The notes under the pieces are model-generated. The model was given only the letters and a program-made list of their open reading frames with translations. It was not told where the DNA came from and searched no databases. Positions 1 to 5,216 of a DNA stretch of 10,751 bases are shown piece by piece. Made by a program: the position numbers and the translations under genes. The stretch spans positions 1 to 10,751 of the forward strand of contig NZ_CABFLM010000080.1 of assembly GCF_901873365.1 (NCBI RefSeq), written 5' to 3'. Origin of the DNA: an uncultured Aggregatibacter sp. GTDB lineage: Bacteria; Pseudomonadota; Gammaproteobacteria; Enterobacterales; Pasteurellaceae. How positions within the stretch are numbered: position 1 is the stretch's first letter; each line of letters opens with the position of its first letter.

Positions 1-1290
1 CCCTTTATCGATATCTTCACTAATAATTTTCCCTTTTGGATAGGAATTAGAAGAGATACCTTTTATGTGATCTATTTCTTGTTCAATTACTTTATCTAGA
101 GCTGATGATAAGTCTGATTTATCAGTATCTAAATTAGCTTTTGCAAAGTCATGAGAAGTGCCTTTATCTAAACCGATCCCTCTAGCTAAGTCGAAAAGCT
201 CTTTATATTTAGCAGCTCTTTCTTCTTCTGCTTTTTGAGCGTCTTCAAATTTTTGTTTTTCTGCAGCAAGGGCATCTTGTGCTTCTTTTACTTTTTGTTT
301 TTCTGCAGCTAGGGCATCTTGTGCATTTTTAACACTTTGCGTTGCGTTTTCTAGAGCTTTTTGCGCATCTTCAGCTTCTTTTTTAGCATAGTCTAGAGCT
401 TTCAGTGCCTCTTTCACTTGCTGTTCTGCTTCTGCTTTGGCTTTTTGTATTTCTTCGGCATTCTTTTCAGCGTCACCTTGCGCTTTTTGTTCAGCATACT
501 CTAGAGCTTTCTGTGCCTCTTTCACTTTCTGTTCTGCTTCTGCTTTGGCTTTTTGCATTTCTTCAGCATTTTTTTCAGCGGCAGCTTGGGCTTGGCGTGC
601 AGCTTCAGCGTTCTGTTCTGCTTCTGCTTTGGCTTTCTGAGCCTCTACAGCCTTCTGTTCTGCAGCAAGTTGAGCTTGACGAGCAACTTCAGCGTTATGT
701 TCGGCTTCTGCTTTGGCTTTCTGGGCCTCTACAGCTTTCTGTTCTGCAGCAACTTGAGCTTGACGTGCCGCTTCAGCGTTTTGTTCTGCGGTTGTTTGGG
801 CTTGTTGAGCTTCTACAGCTTTTTGTTCAGCGGCAATTTGAGCTTGACGTGCTTCTTCAGCTTTCTGTTTGGCAATTTCTTGAACTTTATGTAACTCTTC
901 AGCACTCAGTTCTGCGGCATTTTTAGCCTTTTGTTCAGCGGCAATTTGAGCTTGGCGCGCTTCTTCGGCTTTCTGTTCAGCGATTGCTTTAGCTTTTTGA
1001 GCATCTTCAGCTTTCTGTTCAGCGATTGTTTTAGCTTTCTGTGCTACTTCAGCTTTCTGTTCAGCGGCAGCTTGAGCTTGACGAGCTTCTTTCGTTTTTT
1101 GTTCTGCGATAGTTTTAGCATTTTTTTCAGCAGCTTGAGCTTTCTTAGCCTCATCTACTTGTTTTTGTGTTTGAGCATCTTGAACAGAGGGTTTATCTTG
1201 GGGGGCACTAGAATCACCTCCACCACTGCTTCCACATCCGGTTAAGGCGAGTAGCATTGCTGTTGCAAGTGTCAGATTTTGAAGTTTCAT
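1..1290 (-). CDS. Coiled-coil surface lipoprotein, 3' end cut off by window
   Basis: The first 430 codons are open to the window edge with no stop. The start is ATG at 1288-1290, behind AGGAG at 1296-1300. Residues 1-18 form a lipoprotein signal peptide with the lipobox LTGC, so Cys19 would be lipidated. The mature protein begins with the flexible linker GSSGGGDSS, and position +2 is not Asp, which fits outer-membrane sorting. Residues about 36-370 are almost wholly Ala, Glu, Lys and Gln and form a predicted long coiled coil of 14-residue repeats such as AEQKAEEARQAQIA. From about residue 371 (ARGIGLDKG onward) the sequence is non-repetitive and looks like the start of a separate C-terminal domain. 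The Gly-rich anchor resembles those of TbpB and factor-H-binding-type lipoproteins exported by Slam; that link is inference because the C-terminal domain is missing. The function is unknown; a surface stalk or adhesin is plausible. It is probably transcribed alone, since a terminator separates it from queF. Confidence 0.88.
   Translation of the reverse strand, partial: MKLQNLTLATAMLLALTGCGSSGGGDSSAPQDKPSVQDAQTQKQVDEAKKAQAAEKNAKTIAEQKTKEARQAQAAAEQKAEVAQKAKTIAEQKAEDAQKAKAIAEQKAEEARQAQIAAEQKAKNAAELSAEELHKVQEIAKQKAEEARQAQIAAEQKAVEAQQAQTTAEQNAEAARQAQVAAEQKAVEAQKAKAEAEHNAEVARQAQLAAEQKAVEAQKAKAEAEQNAEAARQAQAAAEKNAEEMQKAKAEAEQKVKEAQKALEYAEQKAQGDAEKNAEEIQKAKAEAEQQVKEALKALDYAKKEAEDAQKALENATQSVKNAQDALAAEKQKVKEAQDALAAEKQKFEDAQKAEEERAAKYKELFDLARGIGLDKGTSHDFAKANLDTDKSDLSSALDKVIEQEIDHIKGISSNSYPKGKIISEDIDKG
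232..1149 (-). repeat. Tandem 42-bp (14-residue) coiled-coil repeats
   Basis: Within the lipoprotein gene, residues 48-353 are imperfect copies of a 14-residue unit (two heptads, 42 bp) that typically begins AEQKA or AEQNA and contains ARQAQ or AQKAK. Higher-order duplications are visible: three near-identical 28-residue units cover residues 168-251 (about 538-789), and two 36-residue units cover residues 238-273 and 274-309 (about 364-579). Two 22-residue units, at residues 118-139 and 266-287, carry an 8-residue insert that shifts the heptad phase by one. No unit breaks the reading frame. Confidence 0.85.
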
Positions 1291-1555
1291 ATTGGCTCCT
1301 TTAAATTGTAAGTGAGTGAAGTTGAGTTTCTCATTCTATGTAAATTTGTGTTAATTATCTAGTATTCTCAAGATGTTATCTACTTAAGCGAGTGATTATT
1401 TTATATTTGTAGCAGATCATGCGATTCATTCAGCATATGAAGTGGTGAGAAGATAAAAGCTATTTTGAAAATGCCATTCAACATTGGTAATGAATTTTCG
1501 CTCATAAAGCGGAATTATTGGCGTAAAAAGAGAAGATTACTGACAATACATAGGT
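1291..1555. other. Non-coding gap upstream of the lipoprotein gene
   Basis: No credible open reading frame or RNA gene is seen in this AT-rich stretch. It should hold the promoter of the leftward lipoprotein gene. Its ribosome binding site AGGAG (complement of 1296-1300) is clear, and a TAGAAT box lies about 50 bp upstream of the start codon on the minus strand, but no convincing -35 partner sits at the right distance, so no promoter is called. Confidence 0.5.
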
Positions 1556-1598
1556 AAAAAGAAGACCACACTTTGAGCAAGATATTCAAAAGTGCGGT
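1556..1598 (-). terminator. Rho-independent terminator of queF, built from paired uptake sequences
   Basis: Read leftward, ACCGCACTTTTGA (1586-1598) pairs with TCAAAGTGTGGT (1565-1576) across a 9-base loop with one bulge and one G-U type mismatch, and is followed by a T-rich run (CTTCTTTTT, complement of 1556-1564). It lies just downstream of the queF stop codon. One arm is a perfect uptake signal and the other an 8-of-9 copy. Inverted uptake-signal pairs serving as terminators are well known in Haemophilus. Confidence 0.72.
1590..1598 (+). repeat. DNA uptake signal sequence (perfect core)
   Basis: This is a perfect AAGTGCGGT core forming one arm of the queF terminator hairpin. Confidence 0.85.
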
Positions 1599-1618
1599 GC
1601 GTTTTCAAAATGGATTGA

Positions 1619-2458
1619 CTATTGTCTTGCCAATCTTAAATTTTGTGGCAGTGGCTCAAAGTTGGAGCGATAAGGGTTAATGTCCAAACCGCCACGACGG
1701 GTATAACGGGCGTAAACGGTGAGTTTTTCCGGTTTAGCGTATTGCATAAGGTCGCAGAAAATACGCTCGACACATTGCTCGTGGAATTCGTTATGTTGAC
1801 GGAAAGAAATGATGTAGCGCAATAGTTGTTCGCGGTTAATTTGCTTGCCGACATAATGAATTTGTAGGCTGCCCCAGTCCGGTTGTTGCGTGATGAGGCA
1901 GTTAGATTTGAGCAAGTGGCTGACTAACGTTTCTTCGACCAAATGCTCACCGGTGCAATGATTCAGGAAGGCGGCATTAAAAGCATAATTCCGCACCTCG
2001 ATGTCCTGTGCATCAATGCAATCACCCGACAAGGCGACAATCGGTTGCGCGGTGTAATCCGCCAGCGAATTTAACCGCACGTTGACTTCGCCTTGGGCGC
2101 AATCTTGCAGATCACGCTGTAACGTTTGTTGGACGTCGGCGAAATCGGCGAATGCTGTTTGGTTAAAGCTGTTTAAATAGAGTTTAAAACTTTTGGATTC
2201 GATCAAATTTTCACTGCGAAAATCGATGCTGACATCCGCAATCGCCACTTGTGGCACGCCTTTCGGGTTGAGCCATGAAATTTCGTATGCCGTCCAAATA
2301 TCCGCACCAATCGTAAAAGGTTGCGTGGCGGTGATGTTGAGTTGATCGCGATTTAATCGGCGTGGAACCGGTTGTAATAAAGTGCGGTCGTATTTTTCTG
2401 CATATTTTGTTTGTTGACCGAGTTTAAGGGCATTGAGGCTTTTGTCTTGATAGTGCAT
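1619..2458 (-). CDS. queF: NADPH-dependent 7-cyano-7-deazaguanine reductase
   Basis: QueF reduces 7-cyano-7-deazaguanine (preQ0) to preQ1 with NADPH in the cytoplasm, a step in making queuosine for tRNA wobble positions. The 279-residue product is the long two-domain (E. coli YqcD-type) form. The N-terminal half carries the family signature ESKSFKLYLNSFNQT at residues 87-101. The C-terminal half carries the catalytic Cys187 in KSNCLIT, Asp194 in QPDW, and His226-Glu227 in HNEFHEQC, matching E. coli Cys190, Asp197, His229 and Glu230 with a constant offset of three. The frame is open to an ATG at 2506, but the start at 2458 (MHYQDKSLNALKLG) matches the N-terminus and length of known homologues; neither start has a strong ribosome binding site. 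It ends at a terminator and lies 90 bp downstream of the ligase gene on the same strand with no terminator seen between, so co-transcription is possible. Confidence 0.96.
   Translation of the reverse strand: MHYQDKSLNALKLGQQTKYAEKYDRTLLQPVPRRLNRDQLNITATQPFTIGADIWTAYEISWLNPKGVPQVAIADVSIDFRSENLIESKSFKLYLNSFNQTAFADFADVQQTLQRDLQDCAQGEVNVRLNSLADYTAQPIVALSGDCIDAQDIEVRNYAFNAAFLNHCTGEHLVEETLVSHLLKSNCLITQQPDWGSLQIHYVGKQINREQLLRYIISFRQHNEFHEQCVERIFCDLMQYAKPEKLTVYARYTRRGGLDINPYRSNFEPLPQNLRLARQ
2380..2388 (+). repeat. DNA uptake signal sequence (perfect core)
   Basis: A perfect AAGTGCGGT lies inside queF, where it encodes Asp-Arg-Thr-Leu of the conserved YDRTLLQP stretch on the opposite strand. Confidence 0.85.
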
Positions 2459-2548
2459 AGGCAGCTTACTGATCTTGTCGTTAAAATAAGGCTGGCATGA
2501 TGCCATTTTAACTGTTGGAAGTCAAAAGACGTGGATTGTTATGATGCC

Positions 2549-3388
2549 TTACTCTGCGCGGTGTTTTTCATCGGAAAGACTTACACGTCGCCAAAAGGTC
2601 GCAAATCTCGGTTTGCCTTTGTTTGTTAAGCCACGATATTTATAGCTGATTTGTGAGCCGATAGGCGGTGGATTCGTTCTATCCTCCAACTTGAATCCGG
2701 AACCAATTTTAAATTGACCACGGTGATTCTCGCAGGTAATCGATCCCATGACATTTTCAAATTGCCCTTTGCCTGTATGGTGGGCAATCACCGTGCATTC
2801 TTCATCAAGTGCGGTCTTTAATTTGAGAATTTGTGCGCTGCGTTTTCTTTCATAAGGTGCATTGGGGTTACGAATCACGATGCCTTCGCCTTTTTGTTGT
2901 TCTACTTGTTGTAAAAATTGATAGATGTGTTGTGAGTTTTCAATAGGAATTTGTTCGATAATTTCGATGGGTGCCCTTGGGTGTTGTGCCAAATAGGCTT
3001 TTAATTGCGCTAAGCGTTCAAATAAATTGCCTTCGGCATCAGGCACATCAAACACATGAAGTTTTAGCTTATGCCAACCTTTATCTTGTTGAGAACGAAC
3101 AATCGAGGAAATTTCCGCAAATTGATCACGTTGACTAAATAATTCGCCATCAATAGCAAAGGGCGGAAATTCCGCTAAAAAATCCTTTGGTGGCGATAGT
3201 GTTATTCCGCCTCGAGTAAAAAATTGTTTGCCGTCCCAATAGCCACGTACACCATCCAATTTTTCACTCATCACCCAGCCTGTCACATTTTGGTTTTTGT
3301 ATGTCTCTAAAAGCATGAAGTCAGGTTTGTCAGCGTAACAAATGAGGTGAAAAAAGAAGAGACTGAAAAAGAGGATAATTTGGCGCAT
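2549..3388 (-). CDS. ligA: Exported ATP-dependent DNA ligase (Haemophilus type)
   Basis: This is a minimal ATP-dependent DNA ligase that seals nicks through a lysyl-AMP intermediate, distinct from the NAD-dependent replicative ligase. With the start at 3388 it has 279 residues. Residues 1-19 form a signal peptide ending CYA, so the enzyme is expected in the periplasm. Nucleotidyltransferase motifs are in order: KLDGVR with nucleophile Lys43 (43-48), IDGELF (79-84), LHVFDVPDA (110-118), EGIVIR (168-173) and LKLK (188-191). A C-terminal OB-fold occupies about 196-270. This is close to the characterised H. influenzae enzyme (268 residues) in order and length. An in-frame ATG at 3400 would add MEPA and place Glu before the signal sequence; 3388 is preferred because GGA lies at a workable distance and the signal peptide is cleaner. 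A CRP-S-like site lies 68 bp upstream. The H. influenzae orthologue belongs to the competence regulon, which suggests a role with incoming DNA, though its exact job is not settled. Confidence 0.93.
   Translation of the reverse strand: MRQIILFFSLFFFHLICYADKPDFMLLETYKNQNVTGWVMSEKLDGVRGYWDGKQFFTRGGITLSPPKDFLAEFPPFAIDGELFSQRDQFAEISSIVRSQQDKGWHKLKLHVFDVPDAEGNLFERLAQLKAYLAQHPRAPIEIIEQIPIENSQHIYQFLQQVEQQKGEGIVIRNPNAPYERKRSAQILKLKTALDEECTVIAHHTGKGQFENVMGSITCENHRGQFKIGSGFKLEDRTNPPPIGSQISYKYRGLTNKGKPRFATFWRRVSLSDEKHRAE
2807..2815 (+). repeat. DNA uptake signal sequence (perfect core)
   Basis: This is a perfect AAGTGCGGT core inside the ATP-dependent ligase gene. Confidence 0.85.
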
Positions 3389-3455
3389 AGCAGGTTCCAT
3401 TAAATAAAAAGAACGTTACCGAAGCAATAAGCGTAGTGCGATGCAGTGTGTCATA

Positions 3456-3477
3456 TTTTGCGATATGGATCGAAAAT
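3456..3477 (-). promoter_or_regulatory. CRP-S (competence) site upstream of ligA
   Basis: A 22-bp imperfect palindrome has the left half TTTTGCGAT and the right half ATCGAAAA around a 4-base centre. The CRP-S core is TGCGA-N6-TCGCA; this site matches 9 of 10 positions (TGCGA-N6-TCGAA). Such sites need both CRP and Sxy and control Pasteurellaceae competence genes. The site is centred about 78 bp upstream of the ligA start at 3388. No clear -10 box is visible between the two, so exact promoter geometry is not established. Confidence 0.7.
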
Positions 3478-3490
3478 CAAAAGAAAGGGA

Positions 3491-3518
3491 TAAAAAAATA
3501 CGCCCTGTTTGGGCGTAT
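3491..3518 (-). terminator. Rho-independent terminator of the yefM-yoeB-elyC unit
   Basis: Read leftward, an uninterrupted 8-bp stem ATACGCCC/GGGCGTAT (3498-3505 with 3511-3518) closes a 5-base loop and is followed by a run of seven T. It lies about 30 bp past the stop codon of the DUF218 gene and isolates that unit from ligA. Confidence 0.87.
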
Positions 3519-3549
3519 TCGGCAAATCAAAGTGTGGTCGAAAATGAGA

Positions 3550-4293
3550 TTATTTTTCTTTCCAATAACCGATCCACTCTTTCAGTAATTGCATATTTTT
3601 TGCCATCGCACCGGCTTGAGGTACAAAGTGCATCATGTTTAATGCGTAAGAGTCCGGAGTAATGCCTTCGCCTACGCTTGCCGGCAAGACATCAAAGCCT
3701 TGTTGTTGAAATAAGAGTTTTGCCCGTTGCATATGCCATTCATTCGTTACCAAAATGATTTTGTGGATGCCTTCTTTTTCTAATAATTGACGGGTGTATA
3801 AGGCATTTTCTTTGGTGGTTAAAGATTTTTCTTCTAGCCATTTCGTCGGCACATTAAAGAACGTCTGTAATTCTTGGGCGGAAACCTTACCTTCTGAAGC
3901 ACCGGTCGGACTGACACCGCTAATCAACAAGGGCAGCTGCGTTTCTTTTTGCAAATAAGCCGCATAGCGCAAACGCTCTAGTTGTGTGGCAGAAGAGGCA
4001 AGAGGTGCATAGAGTTCTTTGCTATCACGCACGCCACCGCCCAATAACACAATGGCTTGAGCCTGTTTATAATCGTTTAAGGTTAAATGATCTTCGGTGA
4101 CTAAGCTGTCTTTTAGCATTTGTGCCGTATAGGGAATGCTGACTATATAGAGCAACATAATGCCGAAAAAAGCACAAAGGCGGCTTAATGTTTTGTATTT
4201 AAAGACTGAAAATAAGAGCGAGAATAGCCATAAAATCAAAATATTAAATGGCGGTAGCATCATGGCTGTGATGAGTTTTTTAAGTTCAAACAT
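3550..4293 (-). CDS. elyC: ElyC/YdcF-family (DUF218) envelope protein
   Basis: This 247-residue protein has two N-terminal membrane segments (about residues 9-31 and 39-57) followed by a DUF218 domain. Family landmarks are AIVLLGGGV at 80-88 and the stretch ILVTNEWHMQRAKLLFQ at 180-196, where the VTN/S and H-x-x-R pattern is typical. The layout matches E. coli ElyC (YcbC), an inner-membrane protein linked to peptidoglycan synthesis and lipid-carrier use; the biochemical activity is not firmly known. ATG at 4293 (MFELKK) is chosen because it matches the ElyC N-terminus (MLFTLKK); an upstream TTG at 4305 would add only four residues. No strong ribosome binding site is seen. The start lies 16 bp after the yoeB stop, so transcription from the toxin-antitoxin promoter is likely. 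The symbol is assigned by family and topology, not proven orthology. Confidence 0.82.
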   Translation of the reverse strand: MFELKKLITAMMLPPFNILILWLFSLLFSVFKYKTLSRLCAFFGIMLLYIVSIPYTAQMLKDSLVTEDHLTLNDYKQAQAIVLLGGGVRDSKELYAPLASSATQLERLRYAAYLQKETQLPLLISGVSPTGASEGKVSAQELQTFFNVPTKWLEEKSLTTKENALYTRQLLEKEGIHKIILVTNEWHMQRAKLLFQQQGFDVLPASVGEGITPDSYALNMMHFVPQAGAMAKNMQLLKEWIGYWKEK

Positions 4294-4309
4294 GGTGTTA
4301 ATCAACGTA

Positions 4310-4564
4310 TTAATAATGATAGCGGCATTGAATGATCGTTAAGTGCGTATCGGAAATTTGATAAACAAGACGGTGTTCTGTATCTATTCTTCTTGACCAA
4401 AAACCGCTTAATTGATGCTTTAGGGGTTCAGGATCACCCAACCCCTCAAAAGGGGTTCTGAGAATGTTTTGAATTAATTTATGAATGCGAGATAACGTTT
4501 TTTTATCGGTTTGTTGCCAATAGAGATAATCATCCCAAGCGTTTTCTGTCCAAGCTAAAATCAT
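4310..4564 (-). CDS. yoeB: YoeB-family mRNA interferase toxin
   Basis: YoeB toxins bind the ribosome and cut mRNA in the A site, stopping translation until neutralised by YefM. The 84-residue length equals that of E. coli YoeB and the sequence aligns end to end without gaps (WDDYLYWQ near the start, RTPFEG, PEPLKH, LSGFWSRRI, EHRLVY, and the terminal RYHY). The residues known to matter for E. coli YoeB catalysis are all present: Glu46, Arg65, His83 and Tyr84, so the toxin looks intact. Its ATG overlaps the antitoxin stop codon (ATGA at 4561-4564), the usual translational coupling for this family, and it has no good ribosome binding site of its own. Confidence 0.97.
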   Translation of the reverse strand: MILAWTENAWDDYLYWQQTDKKTLSRIHKLIQNILRTPFEGLGDPEPLKHQLSGFWSRRIDTEHRLVYQISDTHLTIIQCRYHY

Positions 4565-4812
4565 TCTTGCAATTCTCGTTCAATGATGTTACCTGAATTT
4601 AATTGCTGAAGGGATTCTAATAATCGGCTACGGTTTTTAGGACTGCGCAATAAATAGGCCGTTTCTTCATAAGCAGCAAAATCTTCTAAGCTCATGACAA
4701 CGGCATGTTTACCATTTTGTCTGGTGATCATAACCGGGCTGTGATTCGCAACGACTTGATCGAGTGTTGTGGCTAATTCCGCACGGAAAGCTGAATAACT
4801 GATGACGTTCAT
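4561..4812 (-). CDS. yefM: YefM-family antitoxin (Phd/YefM)
   Basis: This 83-residue antitoxin has the same length as E. coli YefM. The N-terminal Phd/YefM DNA-binding domain begins MNVISYSAFRAELA and contains the conserved PVMITRQNGKHAVVMSLEDF stretch (about residues 26-45), followed by EETAYLLRSP; the acidic C-terminal tail (IIERELQE) is the expected toxin-wrapping part. YefM neutralises YoeB and, with it as co-repressor, represses its own promoter. A good ribosome binding site (AAGGAA, ending 8 bases before ATG) and a matching operator lie directly upstream. Higher expression than yoeB is expected from this layout. Confidence 0.97.
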   Translation of the reverse strand: MNVISYSAFRAELATTLDQVVANHSPVMITRQNGKHAVVMSLEDFAAYEETAYLLRSPKNRSRLLESLQQLNSGNIIERELQE

Positions 4813-4823
4813 TGGTTGTTCCT

Positions 4824-4854
4824 TATATAAAAGTTGTACAAATTATTGCACAAT
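4824..4854 (-). promoter_or_regulatory. yefM promoter with overlapping YefM-YoeB operator
   Basis: Two short palindromes, TTGTACAA (4834-4841) and TTGCACAA (4846-4853), are spaced 12 bp centre to centre. The E. coli YefM-YoeB operator uses paired TGTACA-core repeats with the same 12-bp spacing. On the minus strand a -35 candidate TTGTGC (4848-4853) and a -10 candidate TATATA (4824-4829) are 18 bp apart, so bound repressor would cover the promoter. Confidence 0.78.
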
Positions 4855-4901
4855 AAAGAACCTGCTTCAATAACAATCCACAGGTAAAACGTGTGGTTTT
4901 A

Positions 4902-4920
4902 TGCCCCCTTAAAGGGGGCA
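4902..4920. other. G/C-rich hairpin
   Basis: TGCCCCC (4902-4908) and GGGGGCA (4914-4920) form a perfect 7-bp stem with a 5-base TTAAA loop. There is no T-run directly after it on either strand and no gene reads into it from the right-hand direction, so it is not called a terminator. A structural or protein-binding role is possible. Confidence 0.45.
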
Positions 4921-5005
4921 ATATGCTTTTTAAGCCCACTGTGCTGACAAAAAATTCTTTCGCCTAGAAATATCTATTCTCATCATATCACTCTTTTAGT
5001 GAATC

Positions 5006-5027
5006 GTAGCGTGCAACTTGTTGCACG
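5006..5027 (+). repeat. REP-like element 1 (GTAG plus palindrome)
   Basis: GTAG (5006-5009) is followed directly by the 18-bp palindrome CGTGCAACTTGTTGCACG (5010-5027), a 7-bp stem around a CTTG loop. GTAG beside a hairpin is the hallmark of REP elements mobilised by RAYT (REP-associated tyrosine) transposases. It forms an inverted pair with the element at 5078-5099. Confidence 0.72.
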
Positions 5028-5077
5028 AAATCTTGAATACCCGAAAGAGTGAAATAACGTTCCGTGCGTGATTTGGT

Positions 5078-5099
5078 CGTGCATCAAGATGCACGCTAC
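5078..5099 (-). repeat. REP-like element 2 (inverted partner)
   Basis: On the minus strand GTAG (complement of 5096-5099) is followed by CGTGCATCTTGATGCACG. The last stem pair before the loop is changed on both sides relative to element 1 (A-T to T-A), keeping the stem. With element 1 it makes a 94-bp BIME-like unit with GTAG at both outer ends. Confidence 0.72.
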
Positions 5100-5138
5100 G
5101 TATGAAATCGTGAATTTACACATTGAGGTTTAATCATT

Positions 5139-5156
5139 CGTGCAACAAGTTGCACG
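5139..5156 (-). repeat. REP-like element 3 (solo, GTAG lost)
   Basis: The palindrome is identical to that of element 1, read on the minus strand, but ATCG (complement of 5157-5160) occupies the place of GTAG. It is likely a decayed or half element of the same family. Confidence 0.62.
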
Positions 5157-5161
5157 CGATG

Positions 5162-5181
5162 AGGGGGTAAATAATCCCCCT
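5162..5181. other. G/C-rich hairpin before the polysaccharide locus terminator
   Basis: AGGGGG (5162-5167) pairs with CCCCCT (5176-5181) across an 8-base A/T loop. It shares its G5/C5 stem with the hairpin at 4902-4920, and together they frame the REP-like block. No T-run follows directly. Confidence 0.4.
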
Positions 5182-5189
5182 ATAATGAG

Positions 5190-5210
5190 AAAAAAGGCGT
5201 ATTCCACGCC
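5190..5210 (-). terminator. Rho-independent terminator of the flippase-pyruvyltransferase unit
   Basis: Read leftward, GGCGT-GGAAT-ACGCC makes a 5-bp stem and 5-base loop followed by six T, starting 7 bases after the stop codon of the pyruvyltransferase-family gene. Upstream A residues can pair with the T-run. The stem is short, so strength is uncertain. Confidence 0.68.
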
Positions 5211-5216
5211 ATTTTC

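Larger units (their letters stand above)
4855..5189. other. Gene-free stretch holding REP-like palindromes
   Basis: No plausible coding frame is seen in these 335 bases. They separate the toxin-antitoxin promoter from the polysaccharide locus and contain three copies of a GTAG-associated palindrome and two G/C-rich hairpins, each listed separately. The bases at about 4988-5000 (CACTCTTTTAG) and 5044-5052 (GAAAGAGTG) are a further near-match inverted repeat enclosing the first palindrome. Confidence 0.6.

Noticed and set aside
405..1245. Several plus-strand open frames rich in Leu, Phe and Ser
   Set aside because: They are antisense shadows of the lipoprotein repeat array: the GCT/GAA/CAA/AAA codon pattern leaves all frames open. 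None has a plausible ribosome binding site or recognisable domain.
1420..1435. TGCGATTCATTCAGCA as a second CRP-S site upstream of the lipoprotein gene
   Set aside because: The left half is good, but the right half matches TCGCA at only three of five positions and it sits more than 120 bp from the start codon.
3441..3662. A 73-codon plus-strand frame
   Set aside because: It spans the CRP-S site, the terminator and the antisense of the elyC 3' end, and its product has no recognisable features.
5006..5160. Repeats as a CRISPR array
   Set aside because: There are only three copies, in mixed orientation, with unequal gaps and no cas gene; the units are self-complementary over their whole length.
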